Shown: positions 33,347-43,209, counted from the stretch's first letter. The stretch is 64,000 nt of DNA from Mycolicibacterium neoaurum VKM Ac-1815D (GCF_000317305.3 NC_023036.2:1240001-1304000), one strand, 5' to 3'. Numbers and translations are program-made. Notes: generated by a model from the letters alone, not told the origin.

Positions 33347-33649
33347 CGACGGTGCCGTGGTGTCCGCCGATCGGGTGTATCCGATGGGCAAGCCGAAAGC
33401 TGCGTCATCTCTCGGTTCGTCTGGGCGAAGCACCATCAGCTCGGGTGTAAAAGTTAGGTCGCCTTACTAGGCCAGCTGAGCGATGGTGTTACGACGAGCT
33501 AAGGAAAATCTCGCACGGGATCGTGTCGGCACCTGCCAGTTTCGGTGTGCGCGTACGGATCAGCTACCCCCGAATCGATACCCGAATGACTGTGATTCAA
33601 CACACCAGGTGGACTACATTGTGATTGCAGTCATAAGAAAGAGGTCGAC
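33347..33649. other. 303-bp intergenic region with paired TGTGATT repeats
   Basis: There is no gene-sized frame with recognisable sequence. TGTGATT occurs directly repeated at 33591-33597 and 33620-33626, and GACTG/CAGTC flank this pair in inverted order (33588-33592 and 33628-33632). A -10-like TACATT lies at 33615-33620. This is the probable promoter region of the small membrane protein gene at 33650. Confidence 0.4.
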
Positions 33650-33799
33650 ATGAGTGGTGTTCTCCTGGCAGTCATCATGGTTCTGCTCGGTGCCGGCGCT
33701 GTCGGCGCTGTCGTGGCCGCCGCCATCCTTGGCTACGGCACCGCGGCACTGGCCATCGGCATCATCTCCAGCGCAGCCTTCGCTGCGCGGACCGTCTGA
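33650..33799 (+). CDS. 49-residue membrane protein
   Basis: A short frame with AAGAGG before the ATG. The product is almost wholly hydrophobic: two membrane helices (LLAVIMVLLGAGAVGAVVAA, then a second around GTAALAIGIISSAAFA) joined by a LGYG turn, ending AARTV. No family is recognised. It is convergent with recD, six bases apart. The upstream repeats and the good ribosome site support expression. Confidence 0.55.
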   Translation: MSGVLLAVIMVLLGAGAVGAVVAAAILGYGTAALAIGIISSAAFAARTV

Positions 33800-33805
33800 G
33801 ACCGC

Positions 33806-35416
33806 CTACCGGCGCAACCGCAGCCCCAGGCCCGTCGCCCGGATGGCCTGGCGGGAGATCGCTGCGCGCACCTCGGCTTCCGAGCCCACCACCCGCACCC
33901 GGTGCCTGGCCCGGGTGACCGCGGTGTAGAACAACTCCCTGGTCAACAGTCGCGAATCCTCGGCGGGGAGCAGTACCGTCACCTCGTCGGCCTGGCTGCC
34001 CTGGGCCTTGTGAATCGTCATGGCGTACATGGTCTCCGCCTCGGACAGCCTCCCCGGCTTGAACGTCTGGCCACCGACGGCCACCCGCAGCCCGGCGGGC
34101 GAGGCCACCGTCACCCCGGTGTCCCCGTTGTAGAGCTTGAGCCCATAGTCGTTGGCGGTCACCAGGATCGGCCGCCCGGCGTACCACGTCGACCACAATG
34201 GATCACCGGTCGCCTCGGTCAACCAGCGCTGCACCTGCCGGTTCCAGTGCGTCACCCCCACCGGCCCGTGCCGGTGCGCGCACAGCAGCCGATGCTCTTC
34301 CAGGGTGGCCTGGGCGGTGTCGATATCTCCCAGGACACACGCCTCGCGGAGCCGAAGCGCCTGCGCTGACAGCACATCCTGCAGCCCATCGGCCGATATC
34401 GACCACTCGATATGATCTCCGCCGGCAGTCAGCACGTCCAGCGCGGCATCGGCGTCCCCGGTGCGCACCGCGTCGGCCAGCGTCCCGATCTGCGCCCCGA
34501 ACCGGTGTGAGGTGCTCAGCGCGGCCACTCGGTCGGTGCCCAAGCCGTCGACCAGATCGGCCAGCACCGCGCCGGCCTCCACCGAGGCCAGCTGATCGGG
34601 ATCGCCGACGAGCAGCAGCCTGGTCTGTGGCCGCACCGCCTCCAACAGCCGGGCCATCATGGTCAGCGACACCATCGACGTCTCATCGACCACGATCACG
34701 TCGTGCGGCAACCGGTTTCCGCGGTGATGGCGAAACCGCGACGAGGTGTCGGGCCGGGCGCCGAGCAGCCGGTGCAGGGTGGTCGCCGTCAGTCCCTGCA
34801 GGCGGGTGCGATCCTGCGGGTCGAGGTGCCCGATCTGTTCGGCGACCGCCTCTTGTAACCGGGCCGCCGCCTTGCCGGTCGGCGCGGCCAACGCGATCCG
34901 CGGGGCAGGCCGACCGGCCAACGCGGCCTGTTCGGCCAGCAGCGCCAACAGCCTGGCCACCGTGGTGGTCTTGCCGGTGCCCGGCCCACCGGTCAGGACC
35001 GTCAGCCCCTGGGTCAGCGCCCGCTGGGCCGCGGCGCGCTGCTCGGCCCACGCGTCGGGGAACAGCCGCAACACATCCGGAAGCTCACCGGCCGGCCGGG
35101 TGGACACCAGCGCCAGCACATCGGCGCAGACCTGTTCCTCCTCCAGCCAGTACCTATCGAGGTAGAGCAGGTCCCCGAGCAGCCGCAACACGGGCGGGTC
35201 CGCGGCCAACGGGCTGGCCGCGACGGCGGCCAACCACTCCTCGGCCACCAGGCCGGCTTCCGCGGCGGCGGCTCGCAGATCCACGCATACCGAGCCGCCG
35301 CGCAGCGCACGCACCGCCAGTCGTACCGCCAGCATCACCTCGGCCGAGGTCTCCCCGGCCAGGGCGGTCAGCCGTTGTGCCACATGTATATCCGCGGCCT
35401 CGAATTCGATGGTCAC
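33806..35416 (-). CDS. recD: RecBCD enzyme subunit RecD
   Basis: A 536-residue superfamily 1B helicase starting at GTG 35416, which overlaps the recB stop as GTGA. Walker A is LTGGPGTGKTTT near residue 170. DETSMVS is the Walker B motif and VGDPDQLASVEAG motif III. The C-terminus has TIHKAQGSQADEVTVLLP and AVTRARHRVRVVG. RecD is the 5'-3' motor of the RecBCD helicase-nuclease. In mycobacteria RecBCD is known to act in single-strand annealing rather than classical recombination. The order recC-recB-recD matches M. tuberculosis. Confidence 0.95.
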   Translation of the reverse strand: MTIEFEAADIHVAQRLTALAGETSAEVMLAVRLAVRALRGGSVCVDLRAAAAEAGLVAEEWLAAVAASPLAADPPVLRLLGDLLYLDRYWLEEEQVCADVLALVSTRPAGELPDVLRLFPDAWAEQRAAAQRALTQGLTVLTGGPGTGKTTTVARLLALLAEQAALAGRPAPRIALAAPTGKAAARLQEAVAEQIGHLDPQDRTRLQGLTATTLHRLLGARPDTSSRFRHHRGNRLPHDVIVVDETSMVSLTMMARLLEAVRPQTRLLLVGDPDQLASVEAGAVLADLVDGLGTDRVAALSTSHRFGAQIGTLADAVRTGDADAALDVLTAGGDHIEWSISADGLQDVLSAQALRLREACVLGDIDTAQATLEEHRLLCAHRHGPVGVTHWNRQVQRWLTEATGDPLWSTWYAGRPILVTANDYGLKLYNGDTGVTVASPAGLRVAVGGQTFKPGRLSEAETMYAMTIHKAQGSQADEVTVLLPAEDSRLLTRELFYTAVTRARHRVRVVGSEAEVRAAISRQAIRATGLGLRLRR

Positions 35417-38400
35417 GGTCCCCTCAGCAACTCGGCGATGGCGACGACGAGCGTCGCGGGCGGTTTCCAGCTGAACACACCGGCCGGGTTGCCGTCGGTC
35501 ACCGGGGTGTGCGGTCCGCACATGCCGCGCACGAACAGATACAGCACGCCGCCCAGGTGGGTATCGGGGTCGTAACCCGGTAGCCGCCAGGACAGGTAGC
35601 GGTGCAGCACAACGCTGTACAGCAGGGCCTGCAGCGGATAATCCGAATGAAGCATCGCCTCGGCAAGGCGCTCGGGCCCGTAGTCGGCCGCGGTCAGCTG
35701 CTCGTCGCCCACGCCTAGCCAGTTCGTCTTGTAATCCACCACAAGATAACGCCCGTCGATACGCAGCACCGCGTCGATGGACCCGGACAGATACCCGTGC
35801 AACGGCTGGGCACCCAGCGATCCCGAGGACAGCCGGTCGACGTAGCGACGCATCGGATCACCCGCGGGCAGATACGTGGCCAGCAGCGCGGCCAGGTCGG
35901 TCAGCCGCGCGAACCCGCCGACGGTGCCGTCACCCCCGGCCAGCGGAATCTCGAAGTCCAACTCGCGCAGCCGATCCGCCAATCCGATCTGACGCAGCGT
36001 GACACCGGGGGCCAGCGGACCCAGATCGGTATCGTGCAGCGGGACCAGCGCCGCCGCCAGGTCGGCAGCGGGCACCGTCACCGGCCACTGCGGGCTGTGG
36101 CGTTCGATATGGCCGAGCAACTCGGCCGCCAGGTCACCTGCGTGCGGGTCGGCGGTCTCCAGGACGGCGTGCACCAGCGATCCGAATGCCGCGCCGACGG
36201 GCAGCTGCGCCATCGGGGACGGGACGTCCGCGCCGGTGGCCGGCGCCACCAGGGCCATATCGGCCACCTCGTCGTCGAGTTCGGCGATCTCGGGCTCGCT
36301 GGATACCGGCGCCTCCTCGGCAGCACGCAACAGACCCGAGTAGGACGTGCGTCGCCACGACAGGTCGATGGGTCGGTGAAAACGCCGGATGTCGAGGTCG
36401 CCCGGTGCGTCGACCCGAGCGGGCGGCGGGACGGCTTCGATCACCGAATCCTCCAACACGGGTCCACCGGCATCGGCCCACTCCTGCAACCTCGCCCTGG
36501 CATCGGCATCGGAGAGCCGGTCCGGCGAGCACACGGCAGGCACCTGCGCCTGCCCGGGCCGGCGTCCGCGCAGCAACCGGGAGAGCCCGCCGTTGCGTTC
36601 ATCCCATGACGGCGCCCACCAGGCCACCACCTGGGAGCAGGCGCGCGTCATCGCCACATAGGTCAGCCGGCTGTCGTTGGCTGCGACCTCGGCCTTGCCC
36701 GCGCGCAGGACGTCAGGACCGGCCTCGCCGACATGCAGGCAGCGGATCTCCCCGTCGTGGTAGAGCACCGGGTTCGGTTCGGGTGCATAGCGATTGAAGG
36801 CAAACGGCAGATAAACCACCGGGTATTGCAACCCCTTGGACACCCACACCGTCATGATCTGCACCGCCGCGGCATCACTGTCCAGGCGCCGGTTGCGTTC
36901 GGTGGCCCCGCCGTCCTCACCGGTCTGGGTGCGCAACCAATCCCGTAGCGCGGGAAGGCCGTAACCCTCCCGGTGTGCAGTCTCCTGCAGCAGCTGCGTC
37001 ACATGCGCCAGGTCGGTCATCAACCGCTCGCCACCCTGCCAGGACAACACCTGCGTGCCCATCCCGGCCAGCTGGGCCGCCTCGAACACCGCGGCGACCC
37101 CGCGCTCGCGGGCGTGCCCGGCCCAGCTGCGCAACTCCTCGGCCACCCGATCGGTCAACGTATCGCCGCCGGCGGCAAGGGTTTCGGCGGTCTCGCGGAA
37201 GAACAGCGTCGCCGCCGCGGCCCGCACCAACCCGGAGCGGTGCGGTTGGTCGAACGCCTCCAGCAGGCACAGCCAATCGTGTGCGGCGCGGGAGGCGAAC
37301 ACGTTCGAGTCCCCGGTGTAGACCGCCGGGATCCCGGCCTTGGCCAGCGCCGCATCACAGGCCCGCGCGTCCCGATGGGTTTCGACGATCACCGCGATAT
37401 CGCGCGCCTGCAGCCGCCGCCCGTCGAAGGTGGCCCCGCTGTTCAACAACGCACCGATATCGGCGGCCAGATCGTCACCGATATGGGTGCGCAACCGGTC
37501 CATCGAGATGGTGCGGGTACCGCTCCCGGTGCGTGAGACCACCCGCAACCGGAACGGGTCGTCGCGCGGGGCGCCGGCCAGCCGGGTGCCCCGGTGGTGG
37601 GCCTCGACATCGTGCACGACGATCTCGGGACCGCCGAGCTGGGCGCCGCTGAGCACCACCTGCAACCGCTCGACCAGATCGGCATCGCTGCGCCAGTTGG
37701 TGCCCAGGGTCTGCTTGTCGCCCGCGGTCTGCGCGGCACGCAGGTAGGTGTCGATATCGCCGCCGCGGAAACCGTAGATGGCCTGCTTCGGGTCGCCGAT
37801 GAGCACCAGGGTGGACTGCCCGGCGAAGGCCCGCTCCAGGACCTGCCACTGCACCGGGTCGGTGTCCTGGAACTCGTCGACCATCACCACCGGCCAGCGC
37901 TGCGGCATCTGCACCCTGGCCGCGGAATCCGGGTCGTCCAGCGCATCGGCCAACCGGGTCAACAGATCGTCGTAACCCAGAATTCCGTTGCGCCGCTTAC
38001 GGATCTCCAACTCGGCCAACACGTCCCTGGCGAACGCCAGCGCGACGGCGGTGCCGGAATCGGGATCGGGATCGGACGGCCGCAGTTCCGCGGCGGGGTT
38101 GCGGACCACCTGTTTGGCCAGTTGCCGGGCGTCGCGATAGGTCAGCGCGGGGTGGTCGCCGTCCTGGCCGAACCGGGCCAGGTAGTGATCGTCGACGATC
38201 TCGGACACCAGCTCGTCGAGGTTCTCCACCAGGGTCAGACCGCTGTCGCTGTCGCCGGCCACGCCGAGCGATCTCAGCACGATGCTGCAGAACTGGTGGG
38301 TGGTCGCGATGGTCGCCGCGTCGAAACCGGCGAGGGCATCGCGCAGTCGCTGATGCCGGGCGTGGCGATCGTCGGCGATCAGATGCCGCAGCAGATCATT

Positions 38401-38652
38401 GGTGGCCAGGCCCGGATCCTCGAACGCCGCGATGGCTTCGACGATCTGGCCGCGTACCCGTTCGCGCAGTTCCTGGCTGGCGGCGCGGCCGAAGGTGATC
38501 AGCAGCATCTGGTCCAACCCGGCCCGATCCTCGGCGACCATCCTGGTGACCAGACCGGCGAGCGCGAACGTCTTTCCGGTACCCGCACTGGCCTCCAGCA
38601 CCGTGGTGCTGCCCGGCGCAGGCAGCGGCCCGGTCAGGTCGAAAGTCTTCAC
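35413..38652 (-). CDS. recB: RecBCD enzyme subunit RecB
   Basis: A 1079-residue protein starting at GTG 38652 (VKTFDLTGPLPAPG), overlapping the recC stop as GTGA. A longer open frame to 38787 lies inside recC. The UvrD-type helicase motifs are LEASAGTGKTFALAGLV near residue 25, VMVDEFQDTDPVQW, and IGDPKQAIYGFRGGD. The C-terminal nuclease domain has GSIDAVLRIDGRYLVVDYKT, with the RecB-family D and DYKT residues intact. It supplies the 3'-5' motor and the only nuclease of the complex. Confidence 0.95.
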   Translation of the reverse strand: MKTFDLTGPLPAPGSTTVLEASAGTGKTFALAGLVTRMVAEDRAGLDQMLLITFGRAASQELRERVRGQIVEAIAAFEDPGLATNDLLRHLIADDRHARHQRLRDALAGFDAATIATTHQFCSIVLRSLGVAGDSDSGLTLVENLDELVSEIVDDHYLARFGQDGDHPALTYRDARQLAKQVVRNPAAELRPSDPDPDSGTAVALAFARDVLAELEIRKRRNGILGYDDLLTRLADALDDPDSAARVQMPQRWPVVMVDEFQDTDPVQWQVLERAFAGQSTLVLIGDPKQAIYGFRGGDIDTYLRAAQTAGDKQTLGTNWRSDADLVERLQVVLSGAQLGGPEIVVHDVEAHHRGTRLAGAPRDDPFRLRVVSRTGSGTRTISMDRLRTHIGDDLAADIGALLNSGATFDGRRLQARDIAVIVETHRDARACDAALAKAGIPAVYTGDSNVFASRAAHDWLCLLEAFDQPHRSGLVRAAAATLFFRETAETLAAGGDTLTDRVAEELRSWAGHARERGVAAVFEAAQLAGMGTQVLSWQGGERLMTDLAHVTQLLQETAHREGYGLPALRDWLRTQTGEDGGATERNRRLDSDAAAVQIMTVWVSKGLQYPVVYLPFAFNRYAPEPNPVLYHDGEIRCLHVGEAGPDVLRAGKAEVAANDSRLTYVAMTRACSQVVAWWAPSWDERNGGLSRLLRGRRPGQAQVPAVCSPDRLSDADARARLQEWADAGGPVLEDSVIEAVPPPARVDAPGDLDIRRFHRPIDLSWRRTSYSGLLRAAEEAPVSSEPEIAELDDEVADMALVAPATGADVPSPMAQLPVGAAFGSLVHAVLETADPHAGDLAAELLGHIERHSPQWPVTVPAADLAAALVPLHDTDLGPLAPGVTLRQIGLADRLRELDFEIPLAGGDGTVGGFARLTDLAALLATYLPAGDPMRRYVDRLSSGSLGAQPLHGYLSGSIDAVLRIDGRYLVVDYKTNWLGVGDEQLTAADYGPERLAEAMLHSDYPLQALLYSVVLHRYLSWRLPGYDPDTHLGGVLYLFVRGMCGPHTPVTDGNPAGVFSWKPPATLVVAIAELLRGP

Positions 38653-41600
38653 CGCGCCGCCTCCTCGGCATCCAGCAGCGGTGGCCACAGCCGGGCTGCG
38701 TACTCGGGCAAACCGTCGAGATCCTCCAGCGCCGCATCGCGGCCCCAGACCCGTTCGATGGCCGGGTCGTCGCGCTCGTTGCGCCACCGGTAGGAGGCGG
38801 GCTGGTGCGGATCATCGCCGACGTGGCGGGCCTCGGCCCAGGCATGGCTGGTCTTGATGGGCAGCGGGAGCGGGCGACGCCGGCCCTCGTCGTACATCGA
38901 CACCAGATCGCGCAGCAGATCCGTGGCGTCCTGCGGTGCGCCCAAACCCGTGACCCGGGGTTGCACGCCGCGCGGTGGGCGTCCGATGCAGACCGCCGAC
39001 CAGTGTGCGCCGCGCGCAGCGGTCAAGGCCAGCAACGGAATCCAGGCCGCCAGCAGGTGTTGCCCGCCGAGCTTGGAGTAGGTGACGCTGACCAGGCGGT
39101 CGCCGAAGACCAGCGGTACCGTGCCGGTGAGGCGTCGGCCCGTCCCCAGGTCGATGTCGACGTCGAAGGCCTGACCGTCGCCGCCGCGGTAGCGCAGCGC
39201 CTCGGCGGCCAGCAAGGCGGCCTGATCGCGTAGTGCGATGGCGCGCCGCCAGCCGAGCTTGCCGGGCGGCAGTGTGCCCCGGCGCCATTCGGCCTGCTGG
39301 GCATCCTGGGGTGTCATACCGCGCATGATGTCGCCCAGCATGCGGTCACCGACCGTCCACTCCGCAAGGGCGTCGATCTCGACCGGCATGACATCGGAGA
39401 CGCCGTCGACATCCCAGGGCAGCGTGTAGTCCAGGGCGCGGAAGAACCCCTTCACCGGATTCTTGAAGAAGGCGATCAGATCGGCCAGCGACACGTCGCC
39501 GGTGGCCGTGTCGGGCAGTGGACCGGACACGAAACTCGGCTGCGCGCTGCGCCGGCCGGCCATCGCCTCGGCGGTGTCGAGGACCGTGCGATCGAAGCTG
39601 AACGGCCGGTCCGGGATCAGGCGGCCCGGCCGGACGTTCTCGATATCGAAGGGCTGCAAGGGGTGGCGGGGCACCGCGGTGTCGGGGTGCTCGGCCGATT
39701 CGGCGGTGCCGCGCACGGCGTCGAGCAGTTCGGCGATCGGAACCGCGGGCGGGCGGGGCTGCCCGGTGTACTCGTTGGCGCCGGTGTAGGTGATCACCAG
39801 GGTCTCGGTGGCCGCGCCTATCGCGTCCAGCAGGAGCTGTCGGTCTTCGGAGCGGGTGTCGCGTTCGCCGGTGTGCGGGTCGCGGGCCAGGATGTCGTCA
39901 CCGTCGACGACGCCCCGGCGGGGGAACACGCCGTCGTCGAGTCCGACCAGGCACACCACCCGATGCGGAACCGAACGCATCGGCACCATGGTGCACACCG
40001 TGAGCGTGCCCGTCCGGAAGTTTGCGCGGGTGGGGCGGCCGGCCAGGTTGCGGTCGAGGAGCGCTCGAATATCACTGAGCCGCAATGCAACCGTGGAACC
40101 TGCCGCGTTCTCCGCGATACCGGCGAACTCGCGGTGCACCTGGGCCGCCGGCCAGTCCTCCTCGGTGAGGGCCAGGGATTCGATCGCCTCGGTGAGGGTC
40201 TGCAGCCAAGCGTCCAACGGCCGGCTGCCCGTCATGGCGCGCACCGCGTCGGTGAGCCGTTCGACGAAGTCGGCGAATCGCCCGGCGAGCTCGACCCGGT
40301 TGCTGCTGACATCGTCCAACGGCAGTGTGGTGCCCAGCCAGGCGTGCGAGTCATCCGACATCGCGACACCGGCCAGAATGCGATCCAGCCCGAATCGCCA
40401 TGTGTTGTGCAGGTATTCGACCCCGTAGGGCCGGCGGTGGTGCTGGTCGAAACCCCAGCGGATGTTCGCCTCCCGCACCCAGGCGGTGATGGTGTCCAGA
40501 TCGTCATCGGTGAAACCGAAGCGCATCCGCACCGGTGCCGCACCGGCGAGGTTCAGCACCTCGCTGGCCTGGGCGCGTCCACCGGCGAGCGTGAGAAGTT
40601 GACCGGCCACGCTCAGTAGCGGGTTGGTCTGCACCAGCGCGCGGTCGGCGAGGCGGACGCGCAACCGGTGGGCCGGGTGCGCGTCGTGCACGACGTCACC
40701 GAGGCCGAATCCGGCGGTGATCAGCGGGGCGTAGGTCTCGATGTCCGGGCACATCACCAGGATGTCGCGTGGCTCCAGGGTGGGGTCGTCGGCGAGCAGA
40801 CCCAGCAGGACCTCACGCAGGACGTCGACCTGGCGGGCCGCGCCGTGGCAGGCGTGGACCTGGACGGAGCGGTCCGCGCGCACGTGCCGCCGGCCCGCCG
40901 GGCGCACCGCGTCGGCGGCGATATCGGACTGCAGCCAGCCCAACATGGTGTCGGGATAGCTTGTCGCGGGCAGGTATTCGTCGGTGTCCGGGACGGGCAG
41001 GCCGCGTTGCAGCTCACGGAGGTCACGGCCGAGGGTGGCCAGCAGCGGATGTCCGACGGTGCGATGGTCGGTGTCCTCGCGGCGCGGGATGCTGCCTCGC
41101 CGGCCGGCCAATGCCCGCCACAACGGGTCGCTGGGATGGGGCAGCCACAGGTGCAGGTCGTGCTGCGCGGAGACCGCCTGCAGTAATTCGATCTCGGTGG
41201 CCGGGATGCGGGTGTGCCCGAAGAGCGACAATCGCGGCGGCAGCGCGCTCGGCGCGGTGCGCAACTTCTCGACCGCGTCGCAGTGTGCGATATGCGGCGG
41301 GTCGGCGTCGATGCGCGCGATCAGCCGCTCCCACAGTGGGCGCTGCCAGGCCAGATCGGCGGGCATGTCACCCCAGTCGATCAACAGGCCGGGGCGTTGG
41401 CGTGCGTAAGAGGAGAACAACCCGGCCAGCCGACGCGCGACCGCGTAGCGGCGGCCCAGCCGCAGCTCGCGTTCCTCGCCGTCGGCGAAATGGCCGAGGT
41501 GGTTGGCCAGCGTCCTACACCAGGGCTCGTCCAGGCAGTCGTCGATCACCGCCAGCAGCGGCCACACCATGGCATCGGGGGCCCACGGATCGCCTGCGTC

Positions 41601-41825
41601 GATGCCGGTCAGTTCGGCCAGCAGGGAGCGTGGATTGCGGAACTCGATGCCCGCGCACACCCCGAGCCGATTGGCCAGCCGCTGACCGAGCCAGCGCTCG
41701 ACACCCTTGGCGGGCACCAGCACCAGTTCGGTGGCGAACGGATCGGCCATCGGCTCGGCGAGCATCGCTGCCAGGCCATCGGCGAGCACATCGGTGCGCT
41801 CGGCACGGTGCAGGTGCAAGGCCAT
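38649..41825 (-). CDS. recC: RecBCD enzyme subunit RecC
   Basis: A 1058-residue protein starting at ATG 41825 (MALHLHRAERTDVLADGLAA). It is the first gene of the recC-recB-recD operon. RecC-type blocks include VPAKGVERWLGQRLANRLG near residue 40, ILVMCPDIETYAPLI, and the inactivated nuclease-like C-terminal domain with YSKLGGQHLLAAWIPLLALT. RecC scans the 3' strand in the enterobacterial enzyme; whether mycobacterial RecC recognises any Chi sequence is unclear. The start is divergent from a small secreted-protein gene with a 132-base gap. Confidence 0.93.
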   Translation of the reverse strand: MALHLHRAERTDVLADGLAAMLAEPMADPFATELVLVPAKGVERWLGQRLANRLGVCAGIEFRNPRSLLAELTGIDAGDPWAPDAMVWPLLAVIDDCLDEPWCRTLANHLGHFADGEERELRLGRRYAVARRLAGLFSSYARQRPGLLIDWGDMPADLAWQRPLWERLIARIDADPPHIAHCDAVEKLRTAPSALPPRLSLFGHTRIPATEIELLQAVSAQHDLHLWLPHPSDPLWRALAGRRGSIPRREDTDHRTVGHPLLATLGRDLRELQRGLPVPDTDEYLPATSYPDTMLGWLQSDIAADAVRPAGRRHVRADRSVQVHACHGAARQVDVLREVLLGLLADDPTLEPRDILVMCPDIETYAPLITAGFGLGDVVHDAHPAHRLRVRLADRALVQTNPLLSVAGQLLTLAGGRAQASEVLNLAGAAPVRMRFGFTDDDLDTITAWVREANIRWGFDQHHRRPYGVEYLHNTWRFGLDRILAGVAMSDDSHAWLGTTLPLDDVSSNRVELAGRFADFVERLTDAVRAMTGSRPLDAWLQTLTEAIESLALTEEDWPAAQVHREFAGIAENAAGSTVALRLSDIRALLDRNLAGRPTRANFRTGTLTVCTMVPMRSVPHRVVCLVGLDDGVFPRRGVVDGDDILARDPHTGERDTRSEDRQLLLDAIGAATETLVITYTGANEYTGQPRPPAVPIAELLDAVRGTAESAEHPDTAVPRHPLQPFDIENVRPGRLIPDRPFSFDRTVLDTAEAMAGRRSAQPSFVSGPLPDTATGDVSLADLIAFFKNPVKGFFRALDYTLPWDVDGVSDVMPVEIDALAEWTVGDRMLGDIMRGMTPQDAQQAEWRRGTLPPGKLGWRRAIALRDQAALLAAEALRYRGGDGQAFDVDIDLGTGRRLTGTVPLVFGDRLVSVTYSKLGGQHLLAAWIPLLALTAARGAHWSAVCIGRPPRGVQPRVTGLGAPQDATDLLRDLVSMYDEGRRRPLPLPIKTSHAWAEARHVGDDPHQPASYRWRNERDDPAIERVWGRDAALEDLDGLPEYAARLWPPLLDAEEAAR

Positions 41826-41902
41826 CGCCGCCAAGCGTAACGGGCTGGGCACAAAGCAGGACATGACAGGTGAAGGTCGGGAAAACACCCGCGCGGTCGG
41901 TC

Positions 41903-41938
41903 TAGGCTGCCGGGGACGACGACGCGTGCCACGGCACG
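41903..41938 (+). promoter_or_regulatory. -10 box and short palindrome before PASTA-like gene
   Basis: TAGGCT (41903-41908) resembles the -10 before the desaturase gene. CGTGCC-AC-GGCACG (41925-41938) is a perfect inverted repeat that would lie in the 5' leader. Confidence 0.35.
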
Positions 41939-41957
41939 ACGACAGAGGGAGTTGGCG

Positions 41958-42275
41958 TTGATCAGGACACTTGCAGTCAGCGGAGCTGCGGTCCTTGCGC
42001 TGTCGGTGGCGGGCGCCCCGACAGCTTCGGCTGCGACGGCATGGACGATGCCCAACTTGCGGGGGCTGAGCCTGGCCGATGCGCAGACGCTGTACGACAC
42101 GACGGTCAAGGATGCCGGCGGTCCGCAGCTGGAGGTCATCAACGCTTACGTGGAGAGCTGGACCATCCGGGCTCCGAGCATGTGGGATGTCTGCAAGCAG
42201 CAGCCGGCGGCAGGCAAGACCCTCAGCGCCAAGACGTGGACCGCGATCGCGGTCAACAAGCGCGGCGACTGCTAG
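41958..42275 (+). CDS. small secreted PASTA-like protein
   Basis: A 105-residue protein. TTG 41958 has AGAGGGAG six bases upstream; a TTG at 41952 in the same frame has none. A signal peptide covers residues 1-26 (TLAVSGAAVLALSVAGAPTA). The mature part looks like one PASTA repeat: TMPNLRGLSLADAQTLY at the start and QQPAAGKTLSAKTWTAIAVN at the end, with two cysteines (VCKQQ, GDC) that could form a disulphide. PASTA domains bind peptidoglycan fragments when part of kinases; a free secreted one might bind cell wall. Its end overlaps the convergent exporter gene. Confidence 0.75.
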   Translation: MIRTLAVSGAAVLALSVAGAPTASAATAWTMPNLRGLSLADAQTLYDTTVKDAGGPQLEVINAYVESWTIRAPSMWDVCKQQPAAGKTLSAKTWTAIAVNKRGDC

Positions 42276-43209
42276 TAGGTAGGGCGGGCCGGCGCACCCG
42301 GGAGCGGACCGCCAGCAGCGCGCATGCGATGACCGCGGTGCCGCCGATGACCGTGGCCGCGGTGATGGGCTCGTGCAGCAGTAACGCGGCCCACCCGATG
42401 CTCAGGATCGGCTGTGCCAGTTGGATCTGGCTGACCTGTGCCAGCGGACCGATCGCGAGGCCGCGGTACCAGGCGACGAAGCCGAGGAACATGCTCACCA
42501 CGCACAGGTAGGCAAAGCTCGCCCACTCGGTCAGCGTGCCCGCGGGCGGTTGCGACACCATCGCGTACGACGCGAGGGCCGCCATGATCGGGGCGGCGGC
42601 CACCAGCGCCCATGAGATCGTCTGCCACGCGCCGAGGCTCCTGGCCAGCACGCCGCCCTCGGCATAGGCGATGGCACAGACCAGCACGGCCGCGAACAGC
42701 AGCCCGTCGGCCGGTTGCAGACGTCCCACGCCGCCCGCATGCACGGCCGCGAAGGCGACGGCGGCGATTGCCCCGGCTACGGCGGCGCACCAGAACGTCA
42801 CGGCCGGGCGTTCCCCGGTGCGCAGCACGGAGACGACGGCCGTGGTCGCGGGCAGCAGTGCGATGACGACCGCGCCATGGCTCGCGTGGGTCTGTGTGAG
42901 CGCGAATGACGTCAGGACGGGAAAACCCAGCACGGCGCCCGCCGCGACGATGCCGACGCTGATCCACTGGCCTCCGGTGGGCCGGTGCGAGCGGGTGACC
43001 AGCAATGCCAGCGCCGCGATCGCGGCGGCGACGACCGCACGTGCGCTACCGACGAAAAGCGCCGACAGGTGGCCCGCCGCGACCGCGATGCGGGTCAGCG
43101 GGACGGTCAACGAGAACGCCAGGACACCGGCACATCCCCAGGCGAGTCCCGTACGCGAGTGCGATAGCGGGGAGGGGCGAGGCGCAGTAGCGCTACTCTG
43201 ATCCTTCAT
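42253..43209 (-). CDS. EamA/DMT-family exporter
   Basis: A 318-residue protein starting at ATG 43209 (MKDQSSATAPRPSP) with ten membrane helices in two EamA halves (GLAWGCAGVLAFSLTVPLTR; GLLFAAVLVCAIAYAEGGVL). Drug/metabolite exporters of this kind often export amino acids. Its ATG overlaps that of the divergent MocR regulator (CATG at 43207-43210). MocR-controlled EamA exporters are known elsewhere, so regulation by the neighbour is likely. The 3' end overlaps the PASTA-like gene by 23 bases. Confidence 0.88.
   Translation of the reverse strand: MKDQSSATAPRPSPLSHSRTGLAWGCAGVLAFSLTVPLTRIAVAAGHLSALFVGSARAVVAAAIAALALLVTRSHRPTGGQWISVGIVAAGAVLGFPVLTSFALTQTHASHGAVVIALLPATTAVVSVLRTGERPAVTFWCAAVAGAIAAVAFAAVHAGGVGRLQPADGLLFAAVLVCAIAYAEGGVLARSLGAWQTISWALVAAAPIMAALASYAMVSQPPAGTLTEWASFAYLCVVSMFLGFVAWYRGLAIGPLAQVSQIQLAQPILSIGWAALLLHEPITAATVIGGTAVIACALLAVRSRVRRPALPTSSRRAC

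Noticed and set aside
33454..33472. Sequence beginning TTAGGTCGCC resembling an IdeR iron box
   Set aside because: Only about half of the 19-base consensus matches, the second half-site is poor, and no iron-uptake gene is adjacent.
34198..35583. 461-codon plus-strand frame opposite recD
   Set aside because: It is rich in Arg, Pro and Ala and is a shadow of recD, whose helicase motifs are complete.
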